From Wuchereria bancrofti (Eukaryota; Nematoda; Chromadorea; Rhabditida; Onchocercidae), in the NCBI GenBank assembly GCA_005281725.1, contig SSBO01000007.1, positions 6,123,415 to 6,187,414 on the forward strand: a stretch of DNA of 64,000 nt, read 5' to 3'. The position numbers and the translations under genes were made by a program. This document shows, one piece after another, positions 39,201-45,805 of this stretch. Below the pieces are notes generated by a model that saw only the letters and a program-made list of their open reading frames with translations, was not told the DNA's origin and searched no databases. Position 1 is the stretch's first letter; every line of letters begins with the position of its first letter.

Positions 39201-41427
39201 ATTTGCCGAACACGTAAGTCTTTTCTACGCTTCTTACTTACGCGCTTAATCTTACTTATACACACTAATTCAATAAATTCAATATTAATTTAATACCAAA
39301 GAATTTTTTTTTTTAAATTTATGGTGATAAATTTGGATAAAATTTCAGAAAAAAAGTTCAAAAAAAAATGTTTTCATTTAATTAAGTTTTTATTTTTATT
39401 TTTTTTTTATTTTTTTTCTTTATTTTTTTTTATTTTTTATTTTTTACTTCATTTAATCTTGATAAAATCATAAATTAAAGTTTATTTATCGTATAAAAAA
39501 TGCTTCATTTATGATTATATAATTTTTGAAATTTTTTTTTCATAAATTTTATTCTTTTTAAATCTTTTAATCATAAAATCTAAAAGTATCCTATGAGTTC
39601 TCACTCTAATTAACCAATGAAGAAGGCTTTCAAATTAAACTTCAAAAGAATTTCAAAAAAAAATAAAATCAAAAAAAAAAAATTTCTTTTTTACAGTATT
39701 GTCAGCAAATGATCTACGATGGCAAACAGTAAGTACATTTAAGCCATTTGTTGAAGTACATCTAGTTGGGCCACATTTGGCTGATAAGAAGCGCAAAATG
39801 GCAACGAAATCAAAAAGTGGTAATTGGGCACCAAAATTCAATGAAACATTTCATTTGTAAGTGAATTTAAAAAAATAAATAAATAAAATAAAATAAAACA
39901 AAATGATAAACAACAGAGAAATATTATTGTTTTAAAATTTTAAAATAAAAAGAAAAAGTGAAGCGAATTTGCTTTTTTCCCCTTTTAAATTAATACAAAT
40001 TAATGAATTAAAGAAGAAATAATTTAAAAAATTAATGAAAGAAATAAAATTATCCTTCATCAATCATATTTTTAAAAATATAAACTTCAATGATTTATTA
40101 TAGAAAGTTAAACGTCGTCTTCTCATTTAAATTTGAATCTTTTTTATTTAAATATATACATCATTGACTTTATATCTATAAATCTGTTTAATTCATTGAT
40201 ATGATAATATATTATCACAATATGTGTAATATAAATATCAATTTTATCACTAAAATTAGACTTCGTCTTCTCATTTAAATTTGAATCTTTTTTATTTAAA
40301 TATATACATCATTGACTTTATATCTATAAATCTGTTTAATTCATTGATATGATAATATATTATCACAATATGTGTAATATAAATATTTCATATCTTATCA
40401 GTCTTATCTTATCTTATCAATACTGATTACTCTTACAGTTTTCTTGGTAATGAAGGTGAACCGGAACATTGTGAGCTAATGTTTCAAGTGAAAGATTATT
40501 GTTTTGCACGTGAAGATCGAATTGTTGGAGTTGGCGTATTACAGTTAGCCAATATGATTGAGCAAGGAAGTTGCGCTTGTTGGGTACAACTTGGCCGACG
40601 TTTTCATATCGATGAAACTGGTCTCATTTTACTTAGGTATGATAATTTTCATTCATTAACAAAAATTGCTTATTATTCAACGATTAATAATAGTAATGAT
40701 AATAATAATAATAATAAGAATAGTAATAATATAATGATAACAATAATAGTAATAATAATAATATTAATAATAACAATAGTAGCAATAATAATAAATTAAT
40801 AATAATGATTGTTATAAATGATAATAATAAATAAATAATTGTTATAAATAATAATGATTAAATAATGATATTAATAATAACAATAATAGTGATAGTGATC
40901 AGTAAGAGAAAATAGATAGTAATAACAATAATAATAAATAAAAAGCAAATAATAAATGATAATAATAATAAAAAAATAGTATTGATAATAATAATAAACA
41001 ATAATGATGGTAATAGTAATAATAATATAAAATCTTAAATTATATATATATAAATGATTTTTTGATTTTTAATTTCATTATAATATTATATCAATAGTTT
41101 CATTATTCCTTACATAATTTCTCGAATTTATGTAAACTTTTGATTATCATTTATTATTACTAATTATTATTATTATTAATTATTAATTATTATCATTACT
41201 TATCACTATTATTATTTATTTCAATAAACGAATTTTATTAAAATTCCAAGGAAAAATGAAATAATTGATTAAATTTCATATACTTCTCTAGGATATTAAG
41301 TCAACGGCAAACCGATGAGATAGCTCGAGAATTTGTACGTTTAAAATCAGAGTGTCGATATGAGACTGAATCAACAATCGCAGCATCAATGAGTAATCAA
41401 CAATTAGCAGCAAATCGAATTAGTTAA
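8683..41427 (+). CDS. unc-13: UNC-13 / Munc13 synaptic-vesicle priming protein (whole gene, exons joined)
   Basis: Exon join: 8683-9273, 11297-11419, (12845-12853 optional), 14427-14498, 14812-14956, 15332-15406, 15708-15828, 16676-16782, 17483-17624, 18446-18615, 19350-19477, 22572-22706, 23336-23563, 28770-28928, 29397-29625, 30189-30315, 31150-31336, 33172-33338, 34932-35157, 35750-35851, 36588-36656, 37054-37158, 37684-37909, 39061-39156, 39697-39856, 40439-40636, 41292-41427. All phases agree and give 1,410 residues with the microexon, 1,407 without. Domains seen: Asn/Thr-rich N-terminus (1-197), C1 zinc finger (287-336), C2B (about 407-520), MUN (about 600-1215), C2C (about 1235-1365). 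Family knowledge: UNC-13 acts at presynaptic active zones, opens syntaxin and templates SNARE assembly; C1 binds diacylglycerol and C2B binds calcium and phosphoinositides. No C2A domain is present, as in the short isoform of Caenorhabditis; a long-form start upstream of the window is likely but not seen. Confidence 0.97.
11297..11419 (+). CDS. unc-13: unc-13 exon 2
   Basis: Bounded by tttcag and gtatgt, 123 nt, phase 0 both ends. It encodes a linker ending in IPLVSEL, the conserved segment that precedes the C1 region in UNC-13 proteins. It follows a 2-kb intron (9274-11296) with no other structure than A/T runs. Confidence 0.93.
11509..11715 (+). repeat. 117-bp tandem duplication in unc-13 intron 2
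   Basis: The phrase GAATTAATGCTGTGTAAAGT begins at 11509 and again at 11626, with similar following sequence (TAGTCCTATTTG, TTCATAA). More diverged TTAATTAATTAA copies continue to about 12060. Confidence 0.75.
12845..12853 (+). CDS. unc-13: possible 9-nt microexon of unc-13 (Val-Leu-Lys)
   Basis: Nine bases sit between a strong acceptor (tttgcag) and a strong donor (gtaagt), inside the 3-kb intron between IPLVSEL and the next exon. Inclusion adds VLK in frame; skipping joins SEL directly to TMATKR, which resembles the usual family sequence. It is probably an optional cassette, but it could be a chance pair of splice sites. Confidence 0.4.
14427..14498 (+). CDS. unc-13: unc-13 exon 4
   Basis: 72 nt between attgcag and gttaat, phase 0 both ends. 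It encodes [11 protein letters not shown] and onward to DEEL, the conserved linker just before the C1 domain. Confidence 0.95.
14812..14956 (+). CDS. unc-13: unc-13 exon 5 (first half of C1 domain)
   Basis: 145 nt, phase 0 in and 1 out. It encodes the start of the phorbol-ester/diacylglycerol-binding C1 finger: His287 and the first Cys-x2-Cys pair (Cys300, Cys303), followed by [11 protein letters not shown], which forms the ligand-binding groove. Confidence 0.97.
15332..15406 (+). CDS. unc-13: unc-13 exon 6 (second half of C1 domain)
   Basis: 75 nt, phase 1 in and out. It encodes the remaining zinc ligands Cys317, Cys320, His325, Cys328 and Cys336. The full spacing H-x12-C-x2-C-x13-C-x2-C-x4-H-x2-C-x7-C is exactly that of a typical C1 domain. 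The acceptor is tttcaag, with A rather than C/T at -3. Confidence 0.96.
15708..15828 (+). CDS. unc-13: unc-13 exon 7 (C1-C2B linker)
   Basis: 121 nt, phase 1 in, 2 out. It encodes [10 protein letters not shown] and a charged helix ([20 protein letters not shown]), the conserved linker between C1 and C2B. The acceptor is again tttcaag. Confidence 0.95.
16347..16640 (+). repeat. 147-bp direct repeat in unc-13 intron before exon 8
   Basis: ATGCAACTTAATAATTAAAT and the following ~45 bases occur at about 16350 and 16497. A partial copy lies between them near 16425. Confidence 0.7.
16676..16782 (+). CDS. unc-13: unc-13 exon 8 (entry into C2B)
   Basis: 107 nt, phase 2 in, 1 out. It encodes the segment through [12 protein letters not shown], the first strand of the C2B domain. 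The upstream intron (15829-16675) holds a direct repeat with copies near 16350 and 16497. Confidence 0.95.
17483..17624 (+). CDS. unc-13: unc-13 exon 9 (C2B, calcium loop 1)
   Basis: 142 nt, phase 1 in, 2 out. It encodes [20 protein letters not shown], with calcium-ligand aspartates Asp425 and Asp431, then a KKRTRT basic strand and NPVWNEKF. This is the best-conserved part of C2B. Confidence 0.97.
18160..18340 (+). repeat. AAT-rich simple repeat in unc-13 intron 9
   Basis: Imperfect (AAT)n interrupted by AGT and GAT triplets. It is similar in kind to tracts near 40680-41040 and 49240-49440. Confidence 0.7.
18446..18615 (+). CDS. unc-13: unc-13 exon 10 (C2B, calcium loop 3)
   Basis: 170 nt, phase 2 in, 1 out. 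It encodes [20 protein letters not shown], with Asp477 and Asp479 as the loop-3 calcium ligands, then the long [17 protein letters not shown] insertion typical of UNC-13 C2B. The calcium-binding residues appear intact. Confidence 0.97.
19350..19477 (+). CDS. unc-13: unc-13 exon 11
   Basis: 128 nt, phase 1 in, 0 out. It encodes [15 protein letters not shown] and onward to LHEHLFQ, the end of C2B and the start of the linker to MUN. The donor CAA|gtaagt runs within six bases into the minisatellite that fills the next intron. Confidence 0.95.
19955..20375 (+). other. Copy of the intron 3' flank before single N (20375)
   Basis: About 410 bases before the N match 22020-22431 with a constant offset of 2057, including the unique sequence after the array (TTCATTATCCTAAAAAGTTT). 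This marks a redundant contig end. Confidence 0.85.
20376..20939 (-). repeat. Inverted block of the 45-bp minisatellite
   Basis: Directly after the single N at 20375 the array reads in reverse complement (CATTAACACGTACAATGACA..., GGATTATTGAACAAGGAAGC...) until about 20939, then flips back. It could be a real inversion, but the adjacent N makes misassembly more likely. Confidence 0.85.
22572..22706 (+). CDS. unc-13: unc-13 exon 12 (start of MUN region)
   Basis: 135 nt, phase 0 both ends, acceptor tttttag. It encodes [20 protein letters not shown] through [12 protein letters not shown], conserved at the beginning of the MUN domain. Confidence 0.95.
23336..23563 (+). CDS. unc-13: unc-13 exon 13 (MUN)
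   Basis: 228 nt, phase 0 both ends. It encodes [35 protein letters not shown] and [20 protein letters not shown], all highly conserved in UNC-13. Local GC content is visibly higher than in the flanking introns. Confidence 0.97.
23564..24450 (+). repeat. Degenerate ~35-60 bp repeat in unc-13 intron 13
   Basis: Recurring phrases ATATTGGGTAGATTTACTTT and TTTCTTTGTTTTATTT begin right at the exon 13 donor (its GGGTAAATTTACTTTT is the first copy) and decay with distance. Confidence 0.75.
25440..26100 (+). repeat. ~182-193 bp tandem repeat, three copies plus partial
   Basis: ATAAATGATAATGTAAGTGA occurs near 25511, 25704 and 25886, each followed by TAATGGCTATATAT and later AAGTAAACAATGTGCAA. A fourth partial copy starts near 26010. 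Confidence 0.85.
26100..28220. other. Intron 13 interior, nothing recognised
   Basis: AT-rich sequence with T and A runs. Near 27900-28170 there is a loose ACTTTATTTTTACTTCATTA repeat. No exon continuing the MUN frame is needed or found here. Confidence 0.5.
28225..28763 (+). repeat. 97-98 bp satellite abutting the exon 14 acceptor
   Basis: GATGAATTTTTCAAAAATAT recurs at 28274, 28372, 28469, 28566 and 28664 (spacing 97-98). The final partial copy (TAATTAAAAAATGAT) runs straight into TGCAG at 28765-28769, so the repeat supplies the sequence just upstream of the splice acceptor. Confidence 0.9.
28770..28928 (+). CDS. unc-13: unc-13 exon 14 (MUN)
   Basis: 159 nt, phase 0 both ends. It encodes [20 protein letters not shown] and [20 protein letters not shown]. 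It lies after a 5.2-kb intron (23564-28769), the longest in the gene. A 97-bp tandem repeat reaches to within a few bases of its acceptor. Confidence 0.96.
29397..29625 (+). CDS. unc-13: unc-13 exon 15 (MUN)
   Basis: 229 nt, phase 0 in, 1 out. It encodes the segment containing [20 protein letters not shown] and [20 protein letters not shown], a conserved core of the MUN rod. The Cys-Cys-Glu-Asp-Gly-Gly loop before it looks shorter than the corresponding vertebrate loop (from memory of the family). Confidence 0.96.
29812..30170 (+). repeat. 66-bp minisatellite in unc-13 intron 15
   Basis: Units spaced 66 bp (near 29821, 29887, 29953, 30019) contain TTACGGAAGTGAAATGAATC and TGCTTGGAACTGTTTAATTC; a fifth copy is diverged. 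The length is a multiple of three, hence an open frame of no coding value. Confidence 0.9.
30189..30315 (+). CDS. unc-13: unc-13 exon 16 (MUN, start of MHD1 area)
   Basis: 127 nt, phase 1 in, 2 out. It encodes [20 protein letters not shown] and DSIPEFPAW, conserved at the start of the first Munc13-homology region. Confidence 0.95.
31020..31042. other. Assembly gap (23 N)
   Basis: Run of N in unc-13 intron 16, about 107 bases before exon 17. The protein is continuous over it, so no exon seems lost. Confidence 0.99.
31150..31336 (+). CDS. unc-13: unc-13 exon 17 (MUN/MHD1)
   Basis: 187 nt, phase 2 in, 0 out. It encodes [20 protein letters not shown] and [20 protein letters not shown]. The exon lies about 100 bases after the 23-N gap and appears complete, since the protein is continuous across it. 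Confidence 0.95.
31380..32110 (+). repeat. Degenerate ~110 bp repeats in unc-13 intron 17
   Basis: Repeated phrases TTTGTAATAAAATAATT, GAAATTGTTTTTGTGAAA and TTCAAAGTTTTTAAATGA at roughly 110-bp spacing, with strong divergence. Confidence 0.6.
32740..33165 (+). repeat. CCGGAA-containing repeats before exon 18
   Basis: At least five copies of a unit with ATCCGGAAATCAA, TTTTTGTCTTCCAATTTGCT and ATATTCAACATTTCTAAC. The last copy overlaps the exon 18 acceptor region, and exon 18 itself continues with AATCCGGAAG. Confidence 0.75.
33172..33338 (+). CDS. unc-13: unc-13 exon 18 (MUN/MHD1)
   Basis: 167 nt, phase 0 in, 2 out. It encodes [29 protein letters not shown] and [11 protein letters not shown], conserved in MHD1. 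The acceptor follows a cluster of CCGGAA-containing repeats. Confidence 0.95.
34125..34870 (+). repeat. 35-bp minisatellite carrying CTGATCAG palindrome (unc-13 intron 18)
   Basis: About twenty units; the best copies (34321-34480) repeat every 35 bp and read TGTAATCTCTGCAGTCGTAG then TGATAATCTGATCAG. Each unit holds the palindrome CTGATCAG and a near-palindrome CTGCAG. Confidence 0.92.
34932..35157 (+). CDS. unc-13: unc-13 exon 19 (MUN)
   Basis: 226 nt, phase 2 in, 0 out. It encodes [12 protein letters not shown] followed by a helical segment ending [17 protein letters not shown]. The last ~45 nt of the exon, including the donor, are repeated twice more downstream with a 136-bp period. Confidence 0.95.
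35113..35450 (+). repeat. 136-bp triplication including the 3' end of unc-13 exon 19
   Basis: Copies begin at 35113 (real exon end and donor), 35249 and 35385. Copy 2 is identical over the exon part and the GGA|gtaagtatt donor; copy 3 has substitutions and a changed donor (GGA ataag). Confidence 0.93.
35750..35851 (+). CDS. unc-13: unc-13 exon 20 (MUN)
   Basis: 102 nt, phase 0 both ends. It encodes [17 protein letters not shown] and [11 protein letters not shown], a strongly conserved family segment. Confidence 0.95.
36140..36458 (+). repeat. 160-bp direct duplication flanking a single N (36299)
   Basis: Bases 36141-36298 recur at 36301-36458, as far as I can read without change, around one N. 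Same signature as at 2746, so it is probably an unmerged contig overlap in unc-13 intron 20. Confidence 0.87.
36588..36656 (+). CDS. unc-13: unc-13 exon 21 (MUN)
   Basis: 69 nt, phase 0 both ends. It encodes [20 protein letters not shown] plus NKA. The ELW and VLPPL motifs are invariant in the family as I know it. Confidence 0.94.
37054..37158 (+). CDS. unc-13: unc-13 exon 22 (MUN, variable segment)
   Basis: 105 nt, phase 0 both ends, acceptor ttttag, donor gtaaat. It encodes [20 protein letters not shown] and [15 protein letters not shown]. The sequence is less conserved, but splice sites and phase fit both neighbours. Confidence 0.9.
37684..37909 (+). CDS. unc-13: unc-13 exon 23 (MHD2)
   Basis: 226 nt, phase 0 in, 1 out. 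It encodes [40 protein letters not shown] and [20 protein letters not shown], the hallmark second Munc13-homology domain. It is one of the clearest identifying exons. Confidence 0.98.
37905..38500 (+). repeat. TTTG/TTTA tetranucleotide-rich tract in unc-13 intron 23
   Basis: Long stretch of TTTATTTGTTTGCTTG-type sequence starting at the exon 23 donor. It yields Cys/Leu/Phe-rich reading frames that are not genes. Confidence 0.8.
39061..39156 (+). CDS. unc-13: unc-13 exon 24 (start of C2C)
   Basis: 96 nt, phase 1 in and out. It encodes a short acidic linker, then [20 protein letters not shown], the first strand of C2C. Confidence 0.95.
39697..39856 (+). CDS. unc-13: unc-13 exon 25 (C2C)
   Basis: 160 nt, phase 1 in, 2 out. 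It encodes [30 protein letters not shown] and [11 protein letters not shown]. The calcium-loop aspartates of C2B are absent, in line with the calcium-independent, membrane-bridging C2C of this family. Confidence 0.97.
40116..40387 (+). repeat. 148-bp tandem duplication in unc-13 intron 25
   Basis: CGTCTTCTCATTTAAATTTG and about 120 following bases occur at 40116 and 40264 essentially unchanged. Confidence 0.88.
40439..40636 (+). CDS. unc-13: unc-13 exon 26 (C2C)
   Basis: 198 nt, phase 2 in and out. It encodes [20 protein letters not shown] and [20 protein letters not shown], the most conserved part of C2C. Confidence 0.97.
40675..41040 (+). repeat. (AAT)n-rich tract in unc-13 intron 26
   Basis: Imperfect AAT/GAT/AGT triplets right after the exon 26 donor. 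No coding content. Confidence 0.75.
41292..41427 (+). CDS. unc-13: unc-13 last exon and stop
   Basis: 136 nt, phase 2 in, ending with TAA at 41425-41427. It encodes [20 protein letters not shown], the conserved C-terminal helix, and a short divergent Ser/Asn/Gln-rich tail. A candidate AATAAA lies at 41556-41561. Confidence 0.95.
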
Positions 41428-43690
41428 TGAAAAATATGAAAATGAAGAGCATTTCATTTTTTTTTCTTTTTGTTTTAGTTTTTAATTTATGCATATTTAC
41501 TTTTCAAAAGGAAAAAAAAAGAAAGAACGAAAGAAAGAAGAAAAGGAAACAAATGAATAAAACTAAAGAATTGCATTAATTTTATAAGTATTTTGGTAAA
41601 AAAAAAAAGGAAAAAAAGGGAAGAAATGAAATCACAATTGAATGTTTATACCATTAAATTGCTCTGATATTATTTATTATTTCAAAATAGGATATCGAAC
41701 TTTGACCTTGTAGTGATTTTTAATTCAGTGATAGATGTTATTGCTTTTTTTTTTTCTTCAACTCAGAACAGAATGTTAATCTTTGACTTCGTGGTGATTT
41801 TTAATTTAATAATAAGTTCATTGCTTTTTTTTTTCTTTTAAAATCAAAACATAATGTTAAACTTTGACCTCGTAGTAATTTTTGTTTCAACAATAAGTGT
41901 TTTTGGTTTTTTTGTTTTTTTTTAAGTCAGTAATATCTTATGTTATTTTATTTTATTTTTGATTTTTTTTTTACAATTTTATTATTTCTGTACTACAACG
42001 ATGTTAACAGCCACTATAATTAAGCAAATTAATTTTTTTTTTCATTATTATATTCGGATTTAATTTTATGTTTACTTTTCTTTTGTAAATAATTGGATGA
42101 AAAAGGAAGCAGATTATTGTTCTCTTTTTTCTTTTAGTCTTAGGAAAATTTTAATTTATAAACTTTTTTTCAAAAAAGAAAAAACTAAATTATAATAATA
42201 TTATTTTATTATGTTAATTAATTTAGCAGATTTATGATTTAGAAAGAAATAAATAAAAATAATTGTTTTACATAGAATAAAAAACAATTTAAGTAATAAT
42301 ATCAGAGTAATTCTACAATATACAATTATTATTATTTTGTCTCTTTTCAATGGGTATAAATCACTTATTGAACAATTTTTTCAAAATTTTTTAAATTTTT
42401 ACTCATTAATTAAACTTAATATTTTATTATTACTTTTAATTATTAATTATTATTATTATTGTTAATAATATTATTAGCGCTTACCATTTTACGTGATTTT
42501 TCATTACGTTATTACACGTGATACGTCATATATTGTATGAGGCAAAAAGTATTAGCTCAATTATTGTATATTCGGGTAATTCAATCTAATCAAATTATTT
42601 CTAAGAAATGATAATTTTATGATAAGATCGTAACTCATATAATAAATTTCCTTTTTTTTTGTTTTTTATTCTTTTTCAATTGGAAAGAAAAAAAAGTGAT
42701 GAAATTAATTAATTAGTTAATTAATTAATTAATATTATTTATTTTTTTTTTGTTCAATAATTTATTTGCATTACAAACGGAAAAATTGTTAATGAAATAT
42801 GATAGAATAATTTTTTAAAAAAAAAATTAGATTCTTTTCTTCACTCTTTTTTTCTTTTACTTTGATTTATTAAGTTAATTAATACACTATTTAAATTAGT
42901 TAGAATTTTTTTTTGTTGATGATTTTGAGGAAACAAAAAAATTTTTGTTATTTTACAGAGTTATGATCTTTTCATGAAATTATTATTACTATTATTGTGA
43001 TTATGATTAATACTATTATCTTTTGTTTTTTGTTAATATTGTAAACTTTTTTTTTTTTGTTTATTGTAAACATTTTGGAAATCACTTATTTTGCCTGTAA
43101 TGCTATGCTATATTTGTTTACTAGTGAATATGGTAATTTATTGTTTCGATTTTTCTGAATTATTAACGATTAATTAATTAATTAATTGATATATTCTTGA
43201 AAAATGAAAAGAGAGAAGAAGACGAGAAATGAGGATAGCATTGAATAATTTGTTTTTATCTAAGCAAATAATGATTTTCAATTAAATGAATAACAGTTAG
43301 ATCCATTGTTTATTTTTTTTAAAAGAAAAAAGAAATAAAACTTAAACAAAATTTATTTGTGTAAATCTAATTTTCCATCAATTTTCGGTCAATTTTTTTT
43401 TTTTGTTAATTATATTTTTTGAGTATTATATTTACTATACATAATGGAAAAAGATTTTTTGATTATACTAAATTTGAATAATTTTTCCCTTACTCTTTCT
43501 CTTTTTTCTTTTCTTTTCAAATAAGTCTTTCTAATTCAAAAAGTTAAGTTATATTTTAATATTTAATAGCTTATGTGTATATTTGTTGTGCCTTTTTTCA
43601 AGAAGGTAAATGTGCTGTTTTTATTTAATTAAAAAAAAAAAGAAAAAATGATAAATATATTTAAGGAAATAAAATGCTTTATTATCAATT
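41428..43690. other. unc-13 3' UTR and convergent intergenic DNA
   Basis: AT-rich. Near 41690-41940 a phrase AACTTTGACCTCGTAGTGAT recurs three times with T runs. No gene was recognised. Confidence 0.55.
41556..41561 (+). terminator. Candidate unc-13 polyadenylation signal
   Basis: AATAAA about 130 bases after the stop codon, followed by AT-rich sequence. In such AT-rich DNA the hexamer is common by chance, so the call is weak. Confidence 0.3.
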
Positions 43691-43699
43691 GATATACAT

Positions 43700-44215
43700 A
43701 AATAAATATTACCATATAAGTTAATATAGTAAAAACAGATAATTAGTTGAAATTGAGGTATAAAAGGTATTTTATAGTTTAATAAATGTCAATATAATAA
43801 AAAGGTAGCTAATTGGAACCGAGGTGTCAAAGGTATTTTGTAACTTAATAAATATTAATGCAACAAAAAAGTAACCAATTGAAACCGAAATATTAAAGTT
43901 AGCTTAATAAATGTCAATATAACAAAAAAGTAACCAATTGAAACCGAAATATTAAAGGTAGCTTAATAAATGTAAATATAATAAAAAGGTAGCTAATTGG
44001 AACCGAGGTGTCAGAGGTATTTTGTAACTTAATAAATATTAATGCAACAAAAAAGTAACCAATTGAAACCGAAATATTAAAGGTAGCTTAATAAATGTAA
44101 ATATAAAAAAAAGGTGGCTAATTGGAACCGAGGTGTCAAAGGTATTTTGTAGCTTAGTAAATATCAATATAACAAAAAGATAATCAATTGAAATTGGTAT
44201 CAAAGATGCTTTTTA
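43700..44215 (+). repeat. ~60-bp tandem repeat between unc-13 and the MARVEL-like gene
   Basis: Eight or so units with AATTGAAACCGAAATATTAA or AATTGGAACCGAGGTGTCAA and CTTAATAAATGTCAATATAA. The two versions alternate, hinting at higher-order structure. Confidence 0.85.
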
Positions 44216-45730
44216 TTTTAGATGAAATATGAAGGTAACACAGGAATTTCGAAATTAAATAAAATTTTGTTTAACAAAAAATTTTTTCCTTCCCAAAAAA
44301 AAAAAAAGTGCTAAAAATAAAAAAAAAAACCAAAATAGAATAAAGTATAGCAAATAGAATAAGTATATATTAGTAAGATAGAAATAGAATGATCAGCCAG
44401 TTAATGCTGTTAATATTATGATCAATCGATAATAATTTTTTAACTATTACATAAGTTTTTAAGTTATTGATTAATTGTTTGTGAAATATGTTTTATATAT
44501 ATATGTGACTATTTGCAAGAAGCATCTGCGTTTTATTTAAATTAATTAAATAATTTCAAATTAATTATATCGTCAAATTATATTTGAATTAACTGGATTA
44601 TTTTAAATTAACTAAATTATTAAAACTAAATAGTTCCAAATCAATTAAATTATTAAAAGTGTTAATCCCTAAAAAAAAAGAGAGAGAGAGAAAGATGAAA
44701 CGATGAAACGATCTTATAAAATCTGATCAAAAATTAAAGATCAAAATTTTGAACATTTACTAATTAAGGAATTATAGTTTTACTAATATTATCAAATATG
44801 CATATACTGTATATAAATGTGTTTCGCAGAGATATAATTTTACACAATTTCAAAAATTTTAATTTGAAATTAAGCAATTAGTAAATAGTCAAAATTTGAT
44901 TAAATTTCTATAATTTAGCAAAACAAAAAAAAAAAAATATTATTTGGAATTTTTTCTTTTCCTATTTTCAACCTAAAATAAGTCAAAATTTTTGCACAAA
45001 TAATCGAATACAATTGTGATAGAAAGCGTAGAAAGTGGAATTTAAAAATAATGGACAATTAGAGATTACGTCATTCACGTGGAAATACGTGGAATTCATA
45101 TTATTTATTATCATTTGTAAGATATAAACTGATAGATCAGCGATTAATACATGAAATTAAGCATAATTTCAAATCGATAATCTAAAGAAATTTGAAATAA
45201 ATAATCAAAATAAGACAATTTCCGGAAGCTTTTCCGTTTGCTACGGATTCTGGAATAATGAAAGATAAAAGTTAAACAATATTGTATAGGAAATATCGAA
45301 GATTCTAGTCGGAATTGATTGAATAATTATTGTTGTTTAGTTTTAGAGAAGGGAAAAGACAAACGGATGGAGAGAGAGAGAGGGAGGGAGAGGGAGAGAG
45401 AGAGAAAGAGGAAAATAGATAGATGAGATTTCCGGAAAAATTGATACGAATGCATAATGACCATGAGCATTCATTCCAAAATATTCCAACGATATTATTA
45501 GATGATATTATTTGACCTTTAATCTGACCTGATTTGATCTGATTTTAGGTCTTAAACAATTTTCATGACAATAATAAACACAAATAAAGTTCCAATTCCT
45601 CTTCCTTCTATCATTTTTCTTCTTTTTGCAATAAAATCCAGTATTTTTATTTTATTTTCTTCTTGTGTTTTTTCTGATCTTCAATCAACTGATCAATTTG
45701 TCGATACAATTGACAAATCGATCAATCAAT
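44216..45730. other. Intergenic DNA, no gene seen
   Basis: AT-rich with a GA microsatellite at 45370-45410. The polyadenylation region of the minus-strand gene should lie just below 45734, where several TTTATT hexamers (AATAAA on the minus strand) occur near 45650-45670. Confidence 0.5.
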
Positions 45731-45733
45731 AAA

Positions 45734-45805
45734 TCAACTATATTGATTACGATGTGCTAAAAATGCACTTATTCCATATAAAAATCCATTGAAAAATGAA
45801 AGGAG
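45734..45805 (-). CDS. MARVEL-like protein last exon
   Basis: 72 nt after a strong ttttttcag acceptor. It encodes LLSFFNGFLYGISAFLAHRN, then QYS and TGA (45736-45734). It completes helix 4 in frame with the previous exon, which supports the join across the 0.9-kb repeat-filled intron. Confidence 0.8.
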   Translation of the reverse strand, partial: LLSFFNGFLYGISAFLAHRNQYS

